From NCBI RefSeq assembly GCF_001522545.3, contig NC_031778.1, positions 23,596,943 to 23,660,942 of the forward strand: a stretch of 64,000 nt of DNA, given 5' to 3'. The notes under the pieces were generated by a model that did not search any database, had not been told where the DNA came from, and saw only the letters and a list, made by a program, of their open reading frames with translations. This document shows positions 11,701 through 21,930 of the stretch, piece by piece. Each line of letters starts with the position of its first letter. Positions within the stretch are counted from its first letter, which is position 1. This stretch comes from Parus major. Lineage: Eukaryota; Chordata; Aves; Passeriformes; Paridae. The translations under genes and the position numbers were made by a program.

Positions 11701-14700
11701 ATCCACACTTGGAACTGGAGTGACCCCCAAAATAAATTCTGTGTTTTGACTGAACACCCCCCAGAGCTGCACCTCACCAGAAAAATGCTTGAAAAGCAAA
11801 GTTTTTAATCCCTGCCCCACTGGTGAGCATCATAACCCTCAGCTCCAAATAGGAAATATTTCCTGAAATATTTCCTGAAATCTGCTCTCAGTAATCCAAG
11901 TTTTTACAAAGGTACAATTCAGCACATCAGAGGCAGTCTGAGTAATGGTAATAAGCTTCAGAAATAAACTAAAAGAAGAATTTTTAGGAGAAAGGAGAGC
12001 AGTTTCAATAATAGTAATAAGCTTCAGAGATAAACTAAAATAAGAATTTTTAGGAGAAAAAGAGAGCAGTTTGAATAATAGAAATAAAATTTAGAAATAA
12101 ACTAAACAATTTTTAGGAGAAAAGAGAGCAGTTTGAGTAAGAGACTTCAGAAATAAATTACAAGAGGAATTTTTAGGAGAGAAGTGAGCACCTGGCACAG
12201 GAATTCAGTAATGGAGTGAGGAATCTTTTCCACCTCCCAACACACAGAATAATTCAGTGCCAACCCCAGTGCTTGTTTTGTATTTCTGAAATGAGGATCT
12301 GACATTGTCTTTGGGTGTAAATCCCAGGAAATGAGGTTACCATGGCTATCCAGGGGTTCCAGAAGGTGAAGGCCAGCAGGATGTGTGAGGCCAGCGTGGT
12401 CACCACAGCACACAGCACCCAGATGATGTTCTTGCCAACTTTATCCACCAGCAGCCCGAACACCGGGGACATGGGGGCTGAGATGATGTACACCACACTG
12501 CACCAGAGGGAAATCAAAGATTTAACACTCACAGAGGCCTCTCTTAACTCTGAGGACAAAAGGAAAAAACACCCTCACCCAAATCCCAATAATTTAAAAT
12601 TTCCAAAGGTTTGAGGACACAAAAGTGCTCAGCACTCAAGGAAACAGTGACAGACTCTGAGCCCAGCAGGGGTTTTCTTGTGGGGTTTTATTGCTTTGGG
12701 GTTTGGCCACATCACAAATTCATCCTCAAATGACCAAAATTGAGTTCCTTTAGTGCTGTTATTAAACCTTTATTTTATTTATTTATTAAACCTTAATTGC
12801 TGTTATTAAACTTTTATCACTCAGCAAAGAATCACTAAATAGTAAGATAAAACCCTTCAGAGCTTTTTCTTTCCAGTGGGAACATCTGTTTTTAATAAAA
12901 AACATGTTCACATTTCCCAGTTATTCCTTGGGTCTTGTAAATTATTTCTCCACTTAAATGCAGCTCACAGGAGATCCCAAACCTCTTCCCACCTGCCCAG
13001 AGCCCAAAAACACATCCTAAAACCTGGCAGTGTTCCTTATTAAATCAATCCCAATATACCTGTTAATTGCACTGGCTTCTTGAGGGGAAAACCGGAATTT
13101 TTCAATAAAGAAAACCCTGAGGGAAGGAAAAAAATCCATTTAGGAAAATGCAGACTTGAAGGATGTGCAATCAAAATTAAGTTAGACAAAGACATGAGAA
13201 TCTCATTTATGGAAAAATTAAATAGAGCTTTGCCATAAATATCCCAGATTCTCATTTATAATTAATTTAGGAGCTTGTTATCAGACTCCACAGACTTTAA
13301 TTTAAGGATCATTCAAATTATACTTTGGGGAAAACATAAGAAGTTCATAATGAAAATTTCACCCAAATAGTGAGCTGTAAATTTGGAAGGAATCCTACAG
13401 GACACCAAATTCCATCCCATGTTTTAAACCTGTACCCAGTTTTAATCAGGAAAGCAAACTGAGTTCTGACAACTCAGAGTGGCAATTCCCACAAAGCACA
13501 GCTGATAAATGTGGAGTTTTTAAGGATTTTGGTTAAAAGCTTGGCCAGATTCCAAGGGAATTGCTGGAAGGGTGAGTGGCACTTACTTCCCCAGGCCAAT
13601 GAAAGGGAAAACTGCAGCGTAGTAACAGACACAGATGACAAAGATGAGCCACAAGGACAAGGAGAAATCCTTCACATCCGTCAGCTTGATCACTTCTCCT
13701 GCAGAGGGGTGAGACACAGCATGGAATCACTCAGATAAACAAATCTGGGATTCATCCCCACTGGAGAACACCCAGGTGATCCCAAATCCCTGCCCCTGCC
13801 TGGAGATCAAAGGTAACATCCCAAACCAGTCTGGGATTCCACTGGATCTCAAATTGAGTTTATTTTTAATTGGCCTGAGTTCTCCCCCATGGAAAACTCA
13901 ACCCAGCACACACTGACAGGGAAGAGCTCCATGGTTCTGCATCCCTTGAGGAAATCAACTCCAAGAAAACCCAGAGCCAGTGGCAATGACACCAAAAAAT
14001 GATGATTAGGACTGTGGAGATGTTGAGCAGCAGCCCCTTGAATGACCTGAAATGCAAACCAGCCCAGTGCAGGGTCAGCTCCAGCCCAGCCCCAGCACTC
14101 ACCTGTTTTCCCCTGCTCCTTACAAAGCAGTTTCTCTGCTCTCCTGTCCAGGTAAGCCAGGATTAAAGCACAGCCCAGTGAGAACAGACAAGTGACTCCA
14201 CCTGAAGAAGGCAACACCACGTGCTCAGCTGACAACTCGAGCAGTAATTTGATTTTTCAGCCCAATTAGTACAGTTTGTGTTGGACACATCAAGGTACAC
14301 CAGCAGCTTTAAGGCCCAAGAGCTGCACAGCTCCAAGGTTCAGGTGTAAAACCGAAGCCTGACACATGTGGCACACACCTGCCTTGGAGCACAAACATGT
14401 ACATTCATTTATTTTATTTAAAACATCACCACCACTCACCCTCAGCACGGCCAAGCTCCTCACCTGCACCTTGCAGGAACAGAAACAAAGCCTGGCCTTA
14501 TCCCCAACACCAAAATCTCCATGCCCATGGCTCTGAGGGAAGGGAACACACCCCAAAATTGTTCAAATTTCACTTCTACAATCAGATACCCACAGGCAAG
14601 CTTGGACACTCCTCAGAAAAATTTTCAAGCCTGTCCTTTGCTGAGAGAATGTGAAATATTTCATCTCCACAAGACACAAACTTGAATTTGGCAACCCCAA

Positions 14701-17700
14701 AAATGCCACAGCATTTCAGGAGCTGCAGTAACCCAAGAGAAAATGAGAATATGATACAAGAGGTGCTGGAATTGCTCTTCCTAAGCTCAAACAGATTTGT
14801 GCTGTTTTTAAGTGGTTAATAAATGCTTTTAAGTGGTTAATAAATGTTTCTAAATGGTCAATAAATGCTATTAAGTGGTTAATAATGAACACACATGCAG
14901 ATGACACAAGCCAAACCATCACTGACCTATGAGCAGAGCCAGGCCGAGGGTGCTGGGGCCAGCAGAGCCCAGGAGATCCTGAACTCTGGAGTAGATCCAT
15001 CCCATGATATTCATGTTCACCGTGCTCCCCTAGGCACAGCAGAGCCAAGTGAAGATCCCAGCATTTCCCAGCTCCAGGGAACACCAGGCACTAGTGTTTA
15101 TCATTAAAATGCTAGCCAGGGAACTTAAAGCAGGACAGAAATGATTCCCTGCTGGGCTGGTAACAAATGAATCGTTGCAACATCACAAACTGAAATTTTA
15201 CACAAGGCTGGGAGAGTTCTCACTTATGAGAAGTGAATAAACCCACATGCACGAGCTCAGAAATGGAGCTGAATTAAATTCAGGATTCCCAGCTGACAGG
15301 TACCAGGAAAAATCCCATTTTCCCCTTCTTTTGCCCTCAGAGAAGGACCCATGGCTGCAATCCCAAGGCTGCCACCAGCTGAGCACTGGTGAACATCCCC
15401 CAGCCCCAGTTGGGAGCAGCTGCACTGGTTAAAAACCCCCAGAATGAGCCATGAAATGAGGAGCCCAGCTCCTCTCTCCATTCCCAGCTGTGCAAACTCA
15501 CAATTCTGGCCATGCTGAGCTGCAATCCAAACACCAGGTTCAGCTCCTTGCCCTTGAACCAGCTCACTGCATACGTGTTCTGAGCCACCGCCAAGGACTC
15601 GCCCCCGATCCTGCACAACCAACCAAAACATCTCCAATGCAGCAGGCAAAGATAAAAGCTTTGGCAAGAGCAGAATTCCAGAGGAATCTGGCTGTGCACA
15701 AGCAGATTTAATGGGTATTTATATAGACAAGGCAACAGAAATCAAAGATTTCAAAAGGGAATTGTGGTGATTGAAGAATGATTGGTGGCTCCAGTTTTTG
15801 ATTCAGCAGCACCTGCAAAGTCCTGGGCTTTGTTTTCTAAGTTACATAAGAAAAAGAAGGGGAGATCTTGAATTCCTCAGCTTCAGAGGTCTCAGAATCC
15901 ACCAATTTCGATTCCAAGTGGCAGCACTTTTCTAGGAGAGCTCTCTAGGGTTAGTTTTTGTAGTTTCTGGATGGCCTTACCTCAAAGAGCACAAACCTGC
16001 CGTTCCACACTCACCCAAATATGAATCTGCCCACTTCCATCAGCCAGAAGGTGTTGAACAGTGCTCCCAGAGCAAAAACCACCTGCAAACAGCAGTGAGG
16101 GAGAGTGAAAATTGTGCATTTCAGGTATGGAACAAAGCTGAACTGCCTGAAAACAGGAACAAAAATGCTTTTCCCTTCCCAGAAATACTTCACAGTCCTG
16201 CTCCTTTTGGCTTTTGCTCCTTCTGCTGTTTCGTCATGTCCAACCTGGCCCAGCTGGGACTGTGTCATCCTCAACCAATTTCACATCAAACACATAAAAA
16301 AGGTGGATCCTTCCCACAATTCCAGGCACATTCCAAGGTTCCCTTTCCCAGTACAGCTCGGGCTTCTCCCATTCCAGCTCTCAGCTGTCTCAGGTGAAAC
16401 ACAAACTGCAGACCCAGTTCATCCTTCACTCCCTTCCTGGCACTCACCTGCCCAACACACACAAAGATGCTGAATATGACAGTGCCCAACCTGGAAAGAA
16501 AATAAATTAAGAATAATTAAATTTAATTAAGAAATAATAATTAAAATAAAAAATAAATAAATTAAAGAATAATATGCATTTCATGCATAAGCAGAATCCT
16601 TTTTTTTTTCCTACAAAGCACTATTTTAGACCTGCAGCAGAGAAACAAGGGAAGGTGGATGGGCAATTAAAAGGTCTCTGTAATAAATTATGCAGCTCAA
16701 CAACTCCCATAGAAAACAGGTAGCACAAGGTGGTGGTTTTGAAATTTATTTAAATTATAAACAACTTTATTTAAATTATAAAGGAATGGAAGCTCATCTA
16801 TATTGTTAAAAAATTGTAAACTGCATGGGGAAAAAAATAATGAAAAGGTTTATTATAACCTTGAAAAGCTTTATAATATAAAGTTTCAACTTCACCTGCA
16901 GTTCTAGCTCATCATTCCTTGCACAGGAGGGACACAAAGACAGCACTCACCGGATCCCAAAGACTCTGTCTATCAGGAAACCTCCAAAGAAGCACAGCAC
17001 CACGTTGGGCCAGGAGTACCAGGCATAGAGTGCCATGAACTGGGCTGTGTTCACCTTCATGTCCTACAGAACACGGGACAATTGTAAAAAGTCATTATTC
17101 CTGAGCTAGCTGCAGGGACACAAAGTATTCAGGAAGAACCACCTAGAAACAAAGTGTATTTTCTGTAGTTCACAGATGGGTTAGGGTGGAAGGGCCTTAA
17201 AGTCCATTTTGTTCCTGTGAAAAACAAGGTTCACATATCTTCTATAGAATTTAGAAGTTTAATAGAAAGACAATTAGGAGATTAAAAATAAAGTTTAGAG
17301 ATATGGCTGGGTGTCTCTGCATTCACCTCACTAACAAAGGATTGTCCCTTAAAAACAGAATCCTACTACATATCCATAAATTCTCATACATATTCAAACA
17401 TTCTTCTTCAGTTTTGGATGTTTCTTTGTTTAGTTTTTGACTCTCCCCCTTCCCAATAAATCAATTTTCTTGGCTCCACCGAGTTTTACATTCCCTGATC
17501 ACAGAAATGCAATAAATTCCTCCCTCAGAGCTCTGGTCACTGCTGTCTTTATCTGGATAAGATAATCTAAGAATGCAGGGAGGTCTCTAATTATCTTTTT
17601 CAGTCTTTGGGTTATACAAACAAAAGTAGTTTTGTTTTAATACTATGCCATAGCTCAACATATATGTATATTATTCTACTATTTCAAAGTTTCACCAATA

Positions 17701-18285
17701 ACAGAAATAGAAGGAATTATATTAATATAACGAAGTTTTCTAACCTTATACATATAACATTCATTTTAATATTTGTGAAAACACAACAATATAATATATA
17801 TCTATAGCAGTTCCGAGCCCACCTTCCACTATCCCGGGTTGCTCCAAATGACCCTGGGCAGTGCCAGGGATCCCGGGGCAGCCGCAGCTCCTCCGGCCCC
17901 GCTGTGCCCAGGGAACAATTCCTGCCCATTTCCCACCTCCCGCTCTGCCCGGGTATTCCATCAGTGTCCTGCATTTCCCAGCCCCGCGGCAGAACTCACC
18001 CGCTGAACCTGTGTCTGCAGAGCGGCCGGGTTATCGTAGCAGAAGTAGCTGCCTGCAGGGAGAAGGGCACGGCTCAGGGCTCTGGCCCGCCACCCACACC
18101 CCAAACCCCCTCACGCAGCCCCCCCGGCCCGCACCGAATCCCAGGAAGCACATGAGGGTCAGGACGAGCAGGCGGTGCGGGAGGCGGCGGGGGTCGCAGG
18201 CGGCGGGCAGGGCGCGGGGAGGGCCCGGGGAGCCGCCGCCATCGCCGCCATCGGAGCCCAGCAGCGCCCGCTCCTCCTCCGCCAT
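8586..18285 (-). CDS. MFSD1: MFSD1, lysosomal MFS dipeptide transporter (16 coding exons, whole gene span)
   Basis: Major facilitator with 12 membrane helices. Known mammalian MFSD1 is a lysosomal dipeptide uniporter held by the accessory protein GLMP. Sixteen exons join in frame, all with GT-AG introns, giving 524 aa. Stopping in exon 15 instead gives 462 aa, close to the human length of about 465. The N-terminus has an acidic dileucine sorting motif (E4 to L8L9). MFS motif A loops are seen twice: GGFLIDRVFG after helix 2 (exon 3) and GLLVDKVGKN after helix 8 (exon 11). Helix 1 is at the exon 1/2 junction, helices 2-6 lie in exons 3-8, helix 7 in exon 9, helices 8-9 in exon 11, helix 10 in exon 12 and helices 11-12 in exons 13-14. 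The start is the first in-frame ATG, followed by MAEEERALLG. A GC-rich promoter with six E-boxes lies directly upstream. Family assignment is near certain; the terminal exon is less so. Confidence 0.95.
8991..8996 (-). terminator. MFSD1: Candidate poly(A) signal, short MFSD1 isoform
   Basis: AATAAA on the minus strand about 1.0 kb after the exon 15 read-through stop. It would give a 3'UTR that includes the 52-bp minisatellite at 9560-9815. Use is inferred from position only. Confidence 0.35.
9560..9815. repeat. 52-bp x5 minisatellite
   Basis: Units begin at 9560 (48 bp), 9608, 9660, 9712 and 9764, each opening GGGACAGTTACTGCAG. Lies in the 3'UTR of the short MFSD1 form or in intron 15 of the long form. 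Confidence 0.93.
10010..10070 (-). CDS. MFSD1: MFSD1 exon 15 (read-through stop at 10006-10008)
   Basis: Acceptor GTTACAG, donor GTAAGT. Encodes GGDLNWSAKKRAKLQKAAAS, the basic cytosolic tail. The donor overlaps a stop: unspliced reading gives Ser-Glu-TAA, the stop lying at 10006-10008. This yields a 462-aa protein ending much like the human one (which ends in His-Thr-Glu). Splicing extends the tail instead. Confidence 0.88.
10230..10277 (-). CDS. MFSD1: MFSD1 exon 14
   Basis: A 48-nt exon, acceptor TTTTGCAG, donor GTGAGT. Encodes LSLIAVVLLYFVNHLT, the end of helix 12. Ends in phase 1. Confidence 0.9.
10650..10762 (-). CDS. MFSD1: MFSD1 exon 13
   Basis: Acceptor TGTCCCAG, donor GTGAGT. Encodes MQSIQNLGLAVIAIAAGMIL, then DTRGYLFLEVFFSACVC: helix 11 and the start of helix 12. 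Ends in phase 1. Confidence 0.94.
11060..11395 (-). mobile_element. CR1 LINE 3' portion, MFSD1 intron 12
   Basis: Over 300 bp of reverse CR1, from GGAATGGTTTGGGATGGGAG through CCCCTTGGCCAAGGTTCCTC. Confidence 0.88.
11481..11578 (-). CDS. MFSD1: MFSD1 exon 12
   Basis: Acceptor GTGTCCCAG, donor GTGAGT. Encodes CLLGVAYSLLACALWPMVAF, then VVPEHQLGTAYG: helix 10 and the following loop. Confidence 0.94.
11939..12191. repeat. ~66-bp x4 minisatellite, MFSD1 intron 11
   Basis: Four units, each ending in AATTTTTAGGAGA followed by GAGCAGTTT or a close variant. Confidence 0.88.
12341..12497 (-). CDS. MFSD1: MFSD1 exon 11
   Basis: Acceptor TGGTGCAG, donor GTAACC. Encodes SVVYIISAPMSPVFGLLVDK with the second motif A loop, then helix 9 (IIWVLCAVVTTLASHILLAF) and FWNPWIAM. 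Ends in phase 0. Confidence 0.94.
13060..13116 (-). CDS. MFSD1: MFSD1 exon 10
   Basis: Acceptor TTCCCTCAG; the donor GTATAT is weak. Encodes KVFFIEKFRFSPQEASAINS between helices 7 and 8. Confidence 0.9.
13587..13698 (-). CDS. MFSD1: MFSD1 exon 9
   Basis: Acceptor CTCTGCAG, donor GTAAGT. Encodes GEVIKLTDVKDFSLSLW, then helix 7 LIFVICVCYYAAVFPFIGLG. Ends in phase 2. Confidence 0.93.
14103..14201 (-). CDS. MFSD1: MFSD1 exon 8
   Basis: Acceptor CTTCTTCAG, donor GTGAGT. Encodes GGVTCLFSLGCALILAYLD (helix 6), then the cytosolic RRAEKLLCKEQGKTG. Confidence 0.93.
14807..14884. repeat. ~22-bp x4 tandem repeat, MFSD1 intron 7
   Basis: Units of TTTTAAGTGGTTAATAAATG with small changes. Confidence 0.88.
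14927..15029 (-). CDS. MFSD1: MFSD1 exon 7
   Basis: Acceptor TGCCTAG, donor GTCAGT. Encodes GSTVNMNIMGWIYSRVQ, then DLLGSAGPSTLGLALLI; loop between helices 5 and 6. Ends in phase 1. Confidence 0.92.
15502..15610 (-). CDS. MFSD1: MFSD1 exon 6
   Basis: Acceptor TTGTGCAG, donor GTGAGT. Encodes IGGESLAVAQNTYAVSWF and then KGKELNLVFGLQLSMARI (helix 4 end, helix 5). Nearly identical to mammalian MFSD1. Confidence 0.95.
16015..16082 (-). CDS. MFSD1: MFSD1 exon 5
   Basis: Acceptor GTTTGCAG, donor GTGAGT. Encodes VVFALGALFNTFWLMEVG then RFIFG: the end of helix 3, a short loop and the start of helix 4. Confidence 0.93.
16448..16490 (-). CDS. MFSD1: MFSD1 exon 4
   Basis: A 43-nt exon, acceptor CTTTCCAG, donor GTGAGT. 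Encodes LGTVIFSIFVCVGQ, most of helix 3. Ends in phase 0. Confidence 0.92.
16951..17063 (-). CDS. MFSD1: MFSD1 exon 3
   Basis: Acceptor TTCTGTAG, donor GTGAGT. Begins DMKVNTAQFMALYAWYSWP and runs through helix 2 to the motif A loop (FLIDRVFGI). Ends in phase 2. Confidence 0.94.
17168..17208 (-). mobile_element. CR1 scrap, MFSD1 intron 2
   Basis: Only the terminal GGGTTAGGGTGGAAGGGCCT part remains. Confidence 0.6.
18000..18052 (-). CDS. MFSD1: MFSD1 exon 2
   Basis: Acceptor CCTGCAG, donor GTGAGT. Encodes GSYFCYDNPAALQTQVQR, the lumenal loop after helix 1, which is strongly conserved in the family. Ends in phase 0. Confidence 0.93.
18135..18285 (-). CDS. MFSD1: MFSD1 exon 1
   Basis: Starts at ATG 18285-18283; donor GTGCGG. 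Encodes residues 1-50 plus 1 nt: the acidic head with the dileucine signal, a Gly/Pro-rich stretch, then CDPRRLPHRLL and the first part of helix 1 (VLTLMCFLGFG). Confidence 0.93.
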
Positions 18286-18289
18286 CGCG

Positions 18290-18430
18290 CCCGCCTCACG
18301 TGAGCGCCCGCCACGTGATCCGACCACACGTGATCTCCAGACACGTGACCCCCCGCCCCACACGTGACCGCCCCTCGAATGACGACCCCCCGGCACGTGA
18401 CCCCGTTGCCATGGCAGCGCCCCGCTGAGG
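18290..18430 (-). promoter_or_regulatory. MFSD1: MFSD1 promoter with six CACGTG E-boxes (CLEAR-like)
   Basis: CACGTG occurs at 18297, 18312, 18327, 18342, 18361 and 18394. The first four are 15 bp apart. The first reads TCACGTGA, the core of the CLEAR element bound by TFEB/TFE3/MITF; sites 4-6 read CACGTGAC. Lysosomal genes are classic CLEAR targets, which fits MFSD1. Binding is inferred. Confidence 0.7.
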
Positions 18431-18471
18431 CCTGACGGGGCCCTGGGAAACAGGAACATCAAATAAATATA

Positions 18472-18742
18472 GAAATTGTAAATGCAAATCTAAGTGTAAG
18501 AGTAAATGTAAATGTCAGAGTAAATGTAAGTGCACATGTAAGTGTAAATGTAAGCGTAATTGTAAATGGAAGTGTAAATGTAAGAGGAAGTGTAAATGTA
18601 AGAGTAAATGTAAATATAAGTGAGTGTAAATGGAAGTGTAATTGTAAATGGAAGTGTAATTGTAAATGGAAGTGTAAATGTAAGAGTAAGTGTAATTGTA
18701 AATGGAAGTGTAAATGGAAGTGTAAGAGTAAATGTAAATGTG
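18472..18742. repeat. (GTAAAT/GTAAGT)n hexamer array upstream of MFSD1
   Basis: About 45 hexamers alternating GTAAAT, GTAAGT, GTAAGA and GGAAGT. It starts about 190 bp upstream of the MFSD1 ATG. Confidence 0.9.
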
Positions 18743-18837
18743 TGTTTGCAGGCCAGGCTGCCACCAGCCCACAATAAGCACCCAGGGAAATGTAACAGTT
18801 TATAAAATCACTCCACTGGCCTTGTTTTGGGTGTTAA

Positions 18838-18935
18838 AGTCATGGGATCATGGAATTGCAGCATGGTTTGGGTTAGAAGGGACCTTTGCCAGCCTCAAAC
18901 ACTGGAAGGCTTCTCTTCTCCAAAGTCATTTTTCT
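18838..18935 (-). mobile_element. CR1 LINE 3' tail
   Basis: ATGGTTTGGGTTAGAAGGGA in reverse orientation; 3' end only. Confidence 0.8.
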
Positions 18936-19534
18936 TGAGCTGTTTGCTCCAAAAGGCTCCTTCCATATTAGACAAATCCTTGAAAAAGCTACTTTTTTAT
19001 TGTAAAAACCTCCAGTTTTCCATCAAATTTAATCTTCTTGCACCAAAAATGACCTGCATCCTGGTGCACATCATCAATTGTTCTCTGATTAAAAGATGCT
19101 CTTTTTGAAAAAATTTGCTCTTAATGAGGCAAAACCACTTGTGATTTAAACCAAATTATTTATTTCCCTTTACAAGGTATAGAAAGCAAAGGGCTGAGTT
19201 TTACCAGACATGCTGAACAAGACACTCACCTTCCAGCTACTCTGTCATCAATTTGCTAAGGAACCATAAAAGAAAGTCAAAACAACTCCTCAAAACATGC
19301 AGGTATCGTGTTGTGAATCAGCTGCAAACCCCTCTTGGACAGGAAATGCTTCACTGCACTTGGTACATGTCTTTTCAGAGACCTGCCAAAAGAGAAATGT
19401 GTTATTAAATGAATCATGTTCAACTGCTCTGAACTGCTTTAGATTCCTTGAAACCTGAGCATCTCAGTTTACTACAGTGCCTGTGAAAAACATGGTCTTA
19501 AATTACAAGGTTTCGGTGGAAAAGCAGTTGTGCA

Positions 19535-19950
19535 ACAAATTGGAGAGTTTCAGTGACAAACTCAAGGATTTCAGTGACAAACTCAGGTGTTTTTGTAAAA
19601 AATCTGAGAGTTACAGTGACAAACTCAAGGACTTTTGTAAAAGACTCGAGGGTTTCAGTGACAAACTCAAGGGGTTTTGTAAAAAACTTGAGGGTTTCTG
19701 TATCAAACTTGAGGATTCCAGTGACAAACTTGAGGATTTCTATGACAAACTCCAGGGTTTCTATGACAAACTCCAGGGTTTTTGTAAAAAACTCAAGGAT
19801 TCCACTGATAAACTTGAGGATTTAGTGACAAACTCAAGAGGGTTTGTAAAAAACTCGAGGGTTTCTGTGACAAACTTGAGGAGTCCAGTGACAAACTCAA
19901 GGGTTTCTGTGACAAACTCGAGGATTCCAGTAACAAATTCCAAGATTTTA
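19535..19950 (+). repeat. 21-bp x~20 minisatellite, open in frame
   Basis: Units alternate GTGACAAACTCAAGGATTTC and GTAAAAAACTCGAGGGTTTC. As 21 is a multiple of 3, a 166-codon frame stays open over 19477-19977. No known protein is recognised; read as repeat DNA unless transcripts show otherwise. Confidence 0.9.
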
Positions 19951-21224
19951 TTGCCACTTGAGGGAGCTCAAAGATAATTGACTTTGCAGAGCCACCTGGA
20001 GTTTCCTAATTCCAGGGAGACCATTTCTATCCACAGCTAGAATGGATAACTTTGGAAAGCAAAGCTAAATCGAGCCTGGGGTTGTATTTCTCTTGTCCTG
20101 TGTAACATCAGAGTAATTATCAGAGTGTAAGAAATTACAGCCATGTATCCAGAATATTTAACAGGTGAAAAAGACAAGTTTTCCACTTGCTAATTCCCAG
20201 TATTTGCCTTTCTTCCCCATCACCTTCACCTTGGCTGTGCCCTTGCTGTGCCTGAGGCTCGTGGCTGTGATGTTCCTGTGGGTTCAGCCAGGAAAGTGTT
20301 TATGTCCAAGATAAATACAGTGGATTGCTCTAAAACTCAGGCTTTAGCATGTTTATTACAGATGCTGCCTCCCCATAAACCAGAGCACTTACAGTGCCAC
20401 ATGATCCCAAATGTTGTGTTTAACAGCAGCAGATGGAGGAAAAGCTGTGTACAGGACTTTATAGGGGCCATAAAATCCTTGTGCCTGTGGCCTCCTCTCC
20501 TTGCACTGCCCAGATCAATCAGGTGCAGGGAGCACTCAGGACAGTAAATATTCCCAGGAAACGAGGATGAGTTTCAGGGTTCAGCTCCTCAGTGTTACTG
20601 CTGGCTTTGGGAAGGTGCTTCAACACTGCAACGAAGCAGGAGCTGTATTTCACATGGTTAAACTGACTCCACCATCATTTCCCCATTGTCCATCTTCTGA
20701 AGGAAAAATCTCATGGTTTCCTCCCAAGGGATGAAGGATCTGTCATACACAGGCACACAAACAGTTTTTAATCACTCCACGTGCTGAGGAATGGGTGATT
20801 ACAAACCTCTGTCTCACTCAAATGTTATTGGGAGTTTCTGCAGCATTCCAAGATGAGCGTGATTTCTTCAAATGTGATTTCTTCAAAGTGCTGGGAAGAG
20901 GCTGAGGAAGCTTTTCTGCCCCATAAATCTCTCTGAGAGCAAAGATCCTGGCCTGAGGAAGCTCCTGTGGCTGGGAGGGATCCTGTGCCAAAGCAAACAG
21001 CTCCTGCCTCTGCTGAGTCACACGAGCACTGAGTGGGGTGGGTTTGTGGCTCCTCGTTCCACACTGTTAAATGTTGGTCTGCATCCTTCCTGAAATTCAC
21101 AGCTCTTCCCAAGGCTCCTTCTCCAACAGCCAGCTCAGGTAATGGAGTAAAAAACGCCTCCCAGGAGAGTGTTTTGCACATTAATGATGTGCAGCTCCTC
21201 AGCCAAGCCAGGACTTTCGGGAGG

Positions 21225-21345
21225 ACTTTTTGGATGTTCCAGGCCAGGCTGGCCAGGGCCTGGAGCCCTGGAAGGTGTGGAAGGTGTGGTATGAGATGAT
21301 TTTCAGGTCCCTTCCCACCCAAACCAGTCTGGGATTCTGGGATTT
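21225..21345 (+). mobile_element. CR1 LINE 3' tail
   Basis: Forward CR1 end: CCAGGCCAGGCTGGCCAGGG to CCACCCAAACCAGTCTGGGA. Confidence 0.8.
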
Positions 21346-21905
21346 CAGACCTTCAGGCTGTGGGGACTAGAATTGAATTTCTAGGTAACACTTGAACCTG
21401 GCTCCATGCACAACTTTGTCCCTGTTTTCCTCAGGATACACAAATTCCTGGTGGATCTTAACAGTGCTAAGTTTTAAAAATCCCCAGGTGGAAATACTGA
21501 ACAACTACGGCTGCCTGAGAGCCACTGAAGCAAAGCATTTCCTGGAGAGATCATCTTTGAAAAGATGTATTCTCAAAACATTTAAACTTCATAAAACTCT
21601 CCTGTTTCATCCAGCGGGATGGACATGAAGGATTTCATGACTAACCCTGGAATTTCAGGAGGAAGCTTTGATCCTGAATCAGGTGCTGCAGGTTGGTGCC
21701 ACCCAGCCTCAGTGCCCTGGGAATGAAGGAAGTTCCCACCCTGGTCAAGGGCTCTGCTTCCCTCCTCTGGCTGAAGGCCAGGAGAGCTCATTGTCACCAG
21801 GGCTCCTCATCCTCTGGGAACGGGAGTGATGGAAGCCCAGAAATGGATGGGAGAGGGAACTGCTTCCCCCTGGCTCCGTGGCAGGGCTGCAGCATCCCCT
21901 TGTAC

Positions 21906-21930
21906 ATCCATCCATCCATCCATCCATCCC
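21906..21930. repeat. (CATC)n microsatellite
   Basis: Five to six CATC units in tandem. Confidence 0.85.

Larger units (their letters stand above)
17870..18440. promoter_or_regulatory. CpG-rich island over MFSD1 exons 1-2
   Basis: GC- and CpG-dense block covering the first two exons and the E-box array, in contrast to AT-rich sequence on both sides. Confidence 0.7.

Noticed and set aside
18459..18805. Phe/Thr/Leu- and Tyr/Ile-rich frames in the hexamer array
   Set aside because: Product of a 6-bp repeat, open in several frames on both strands.
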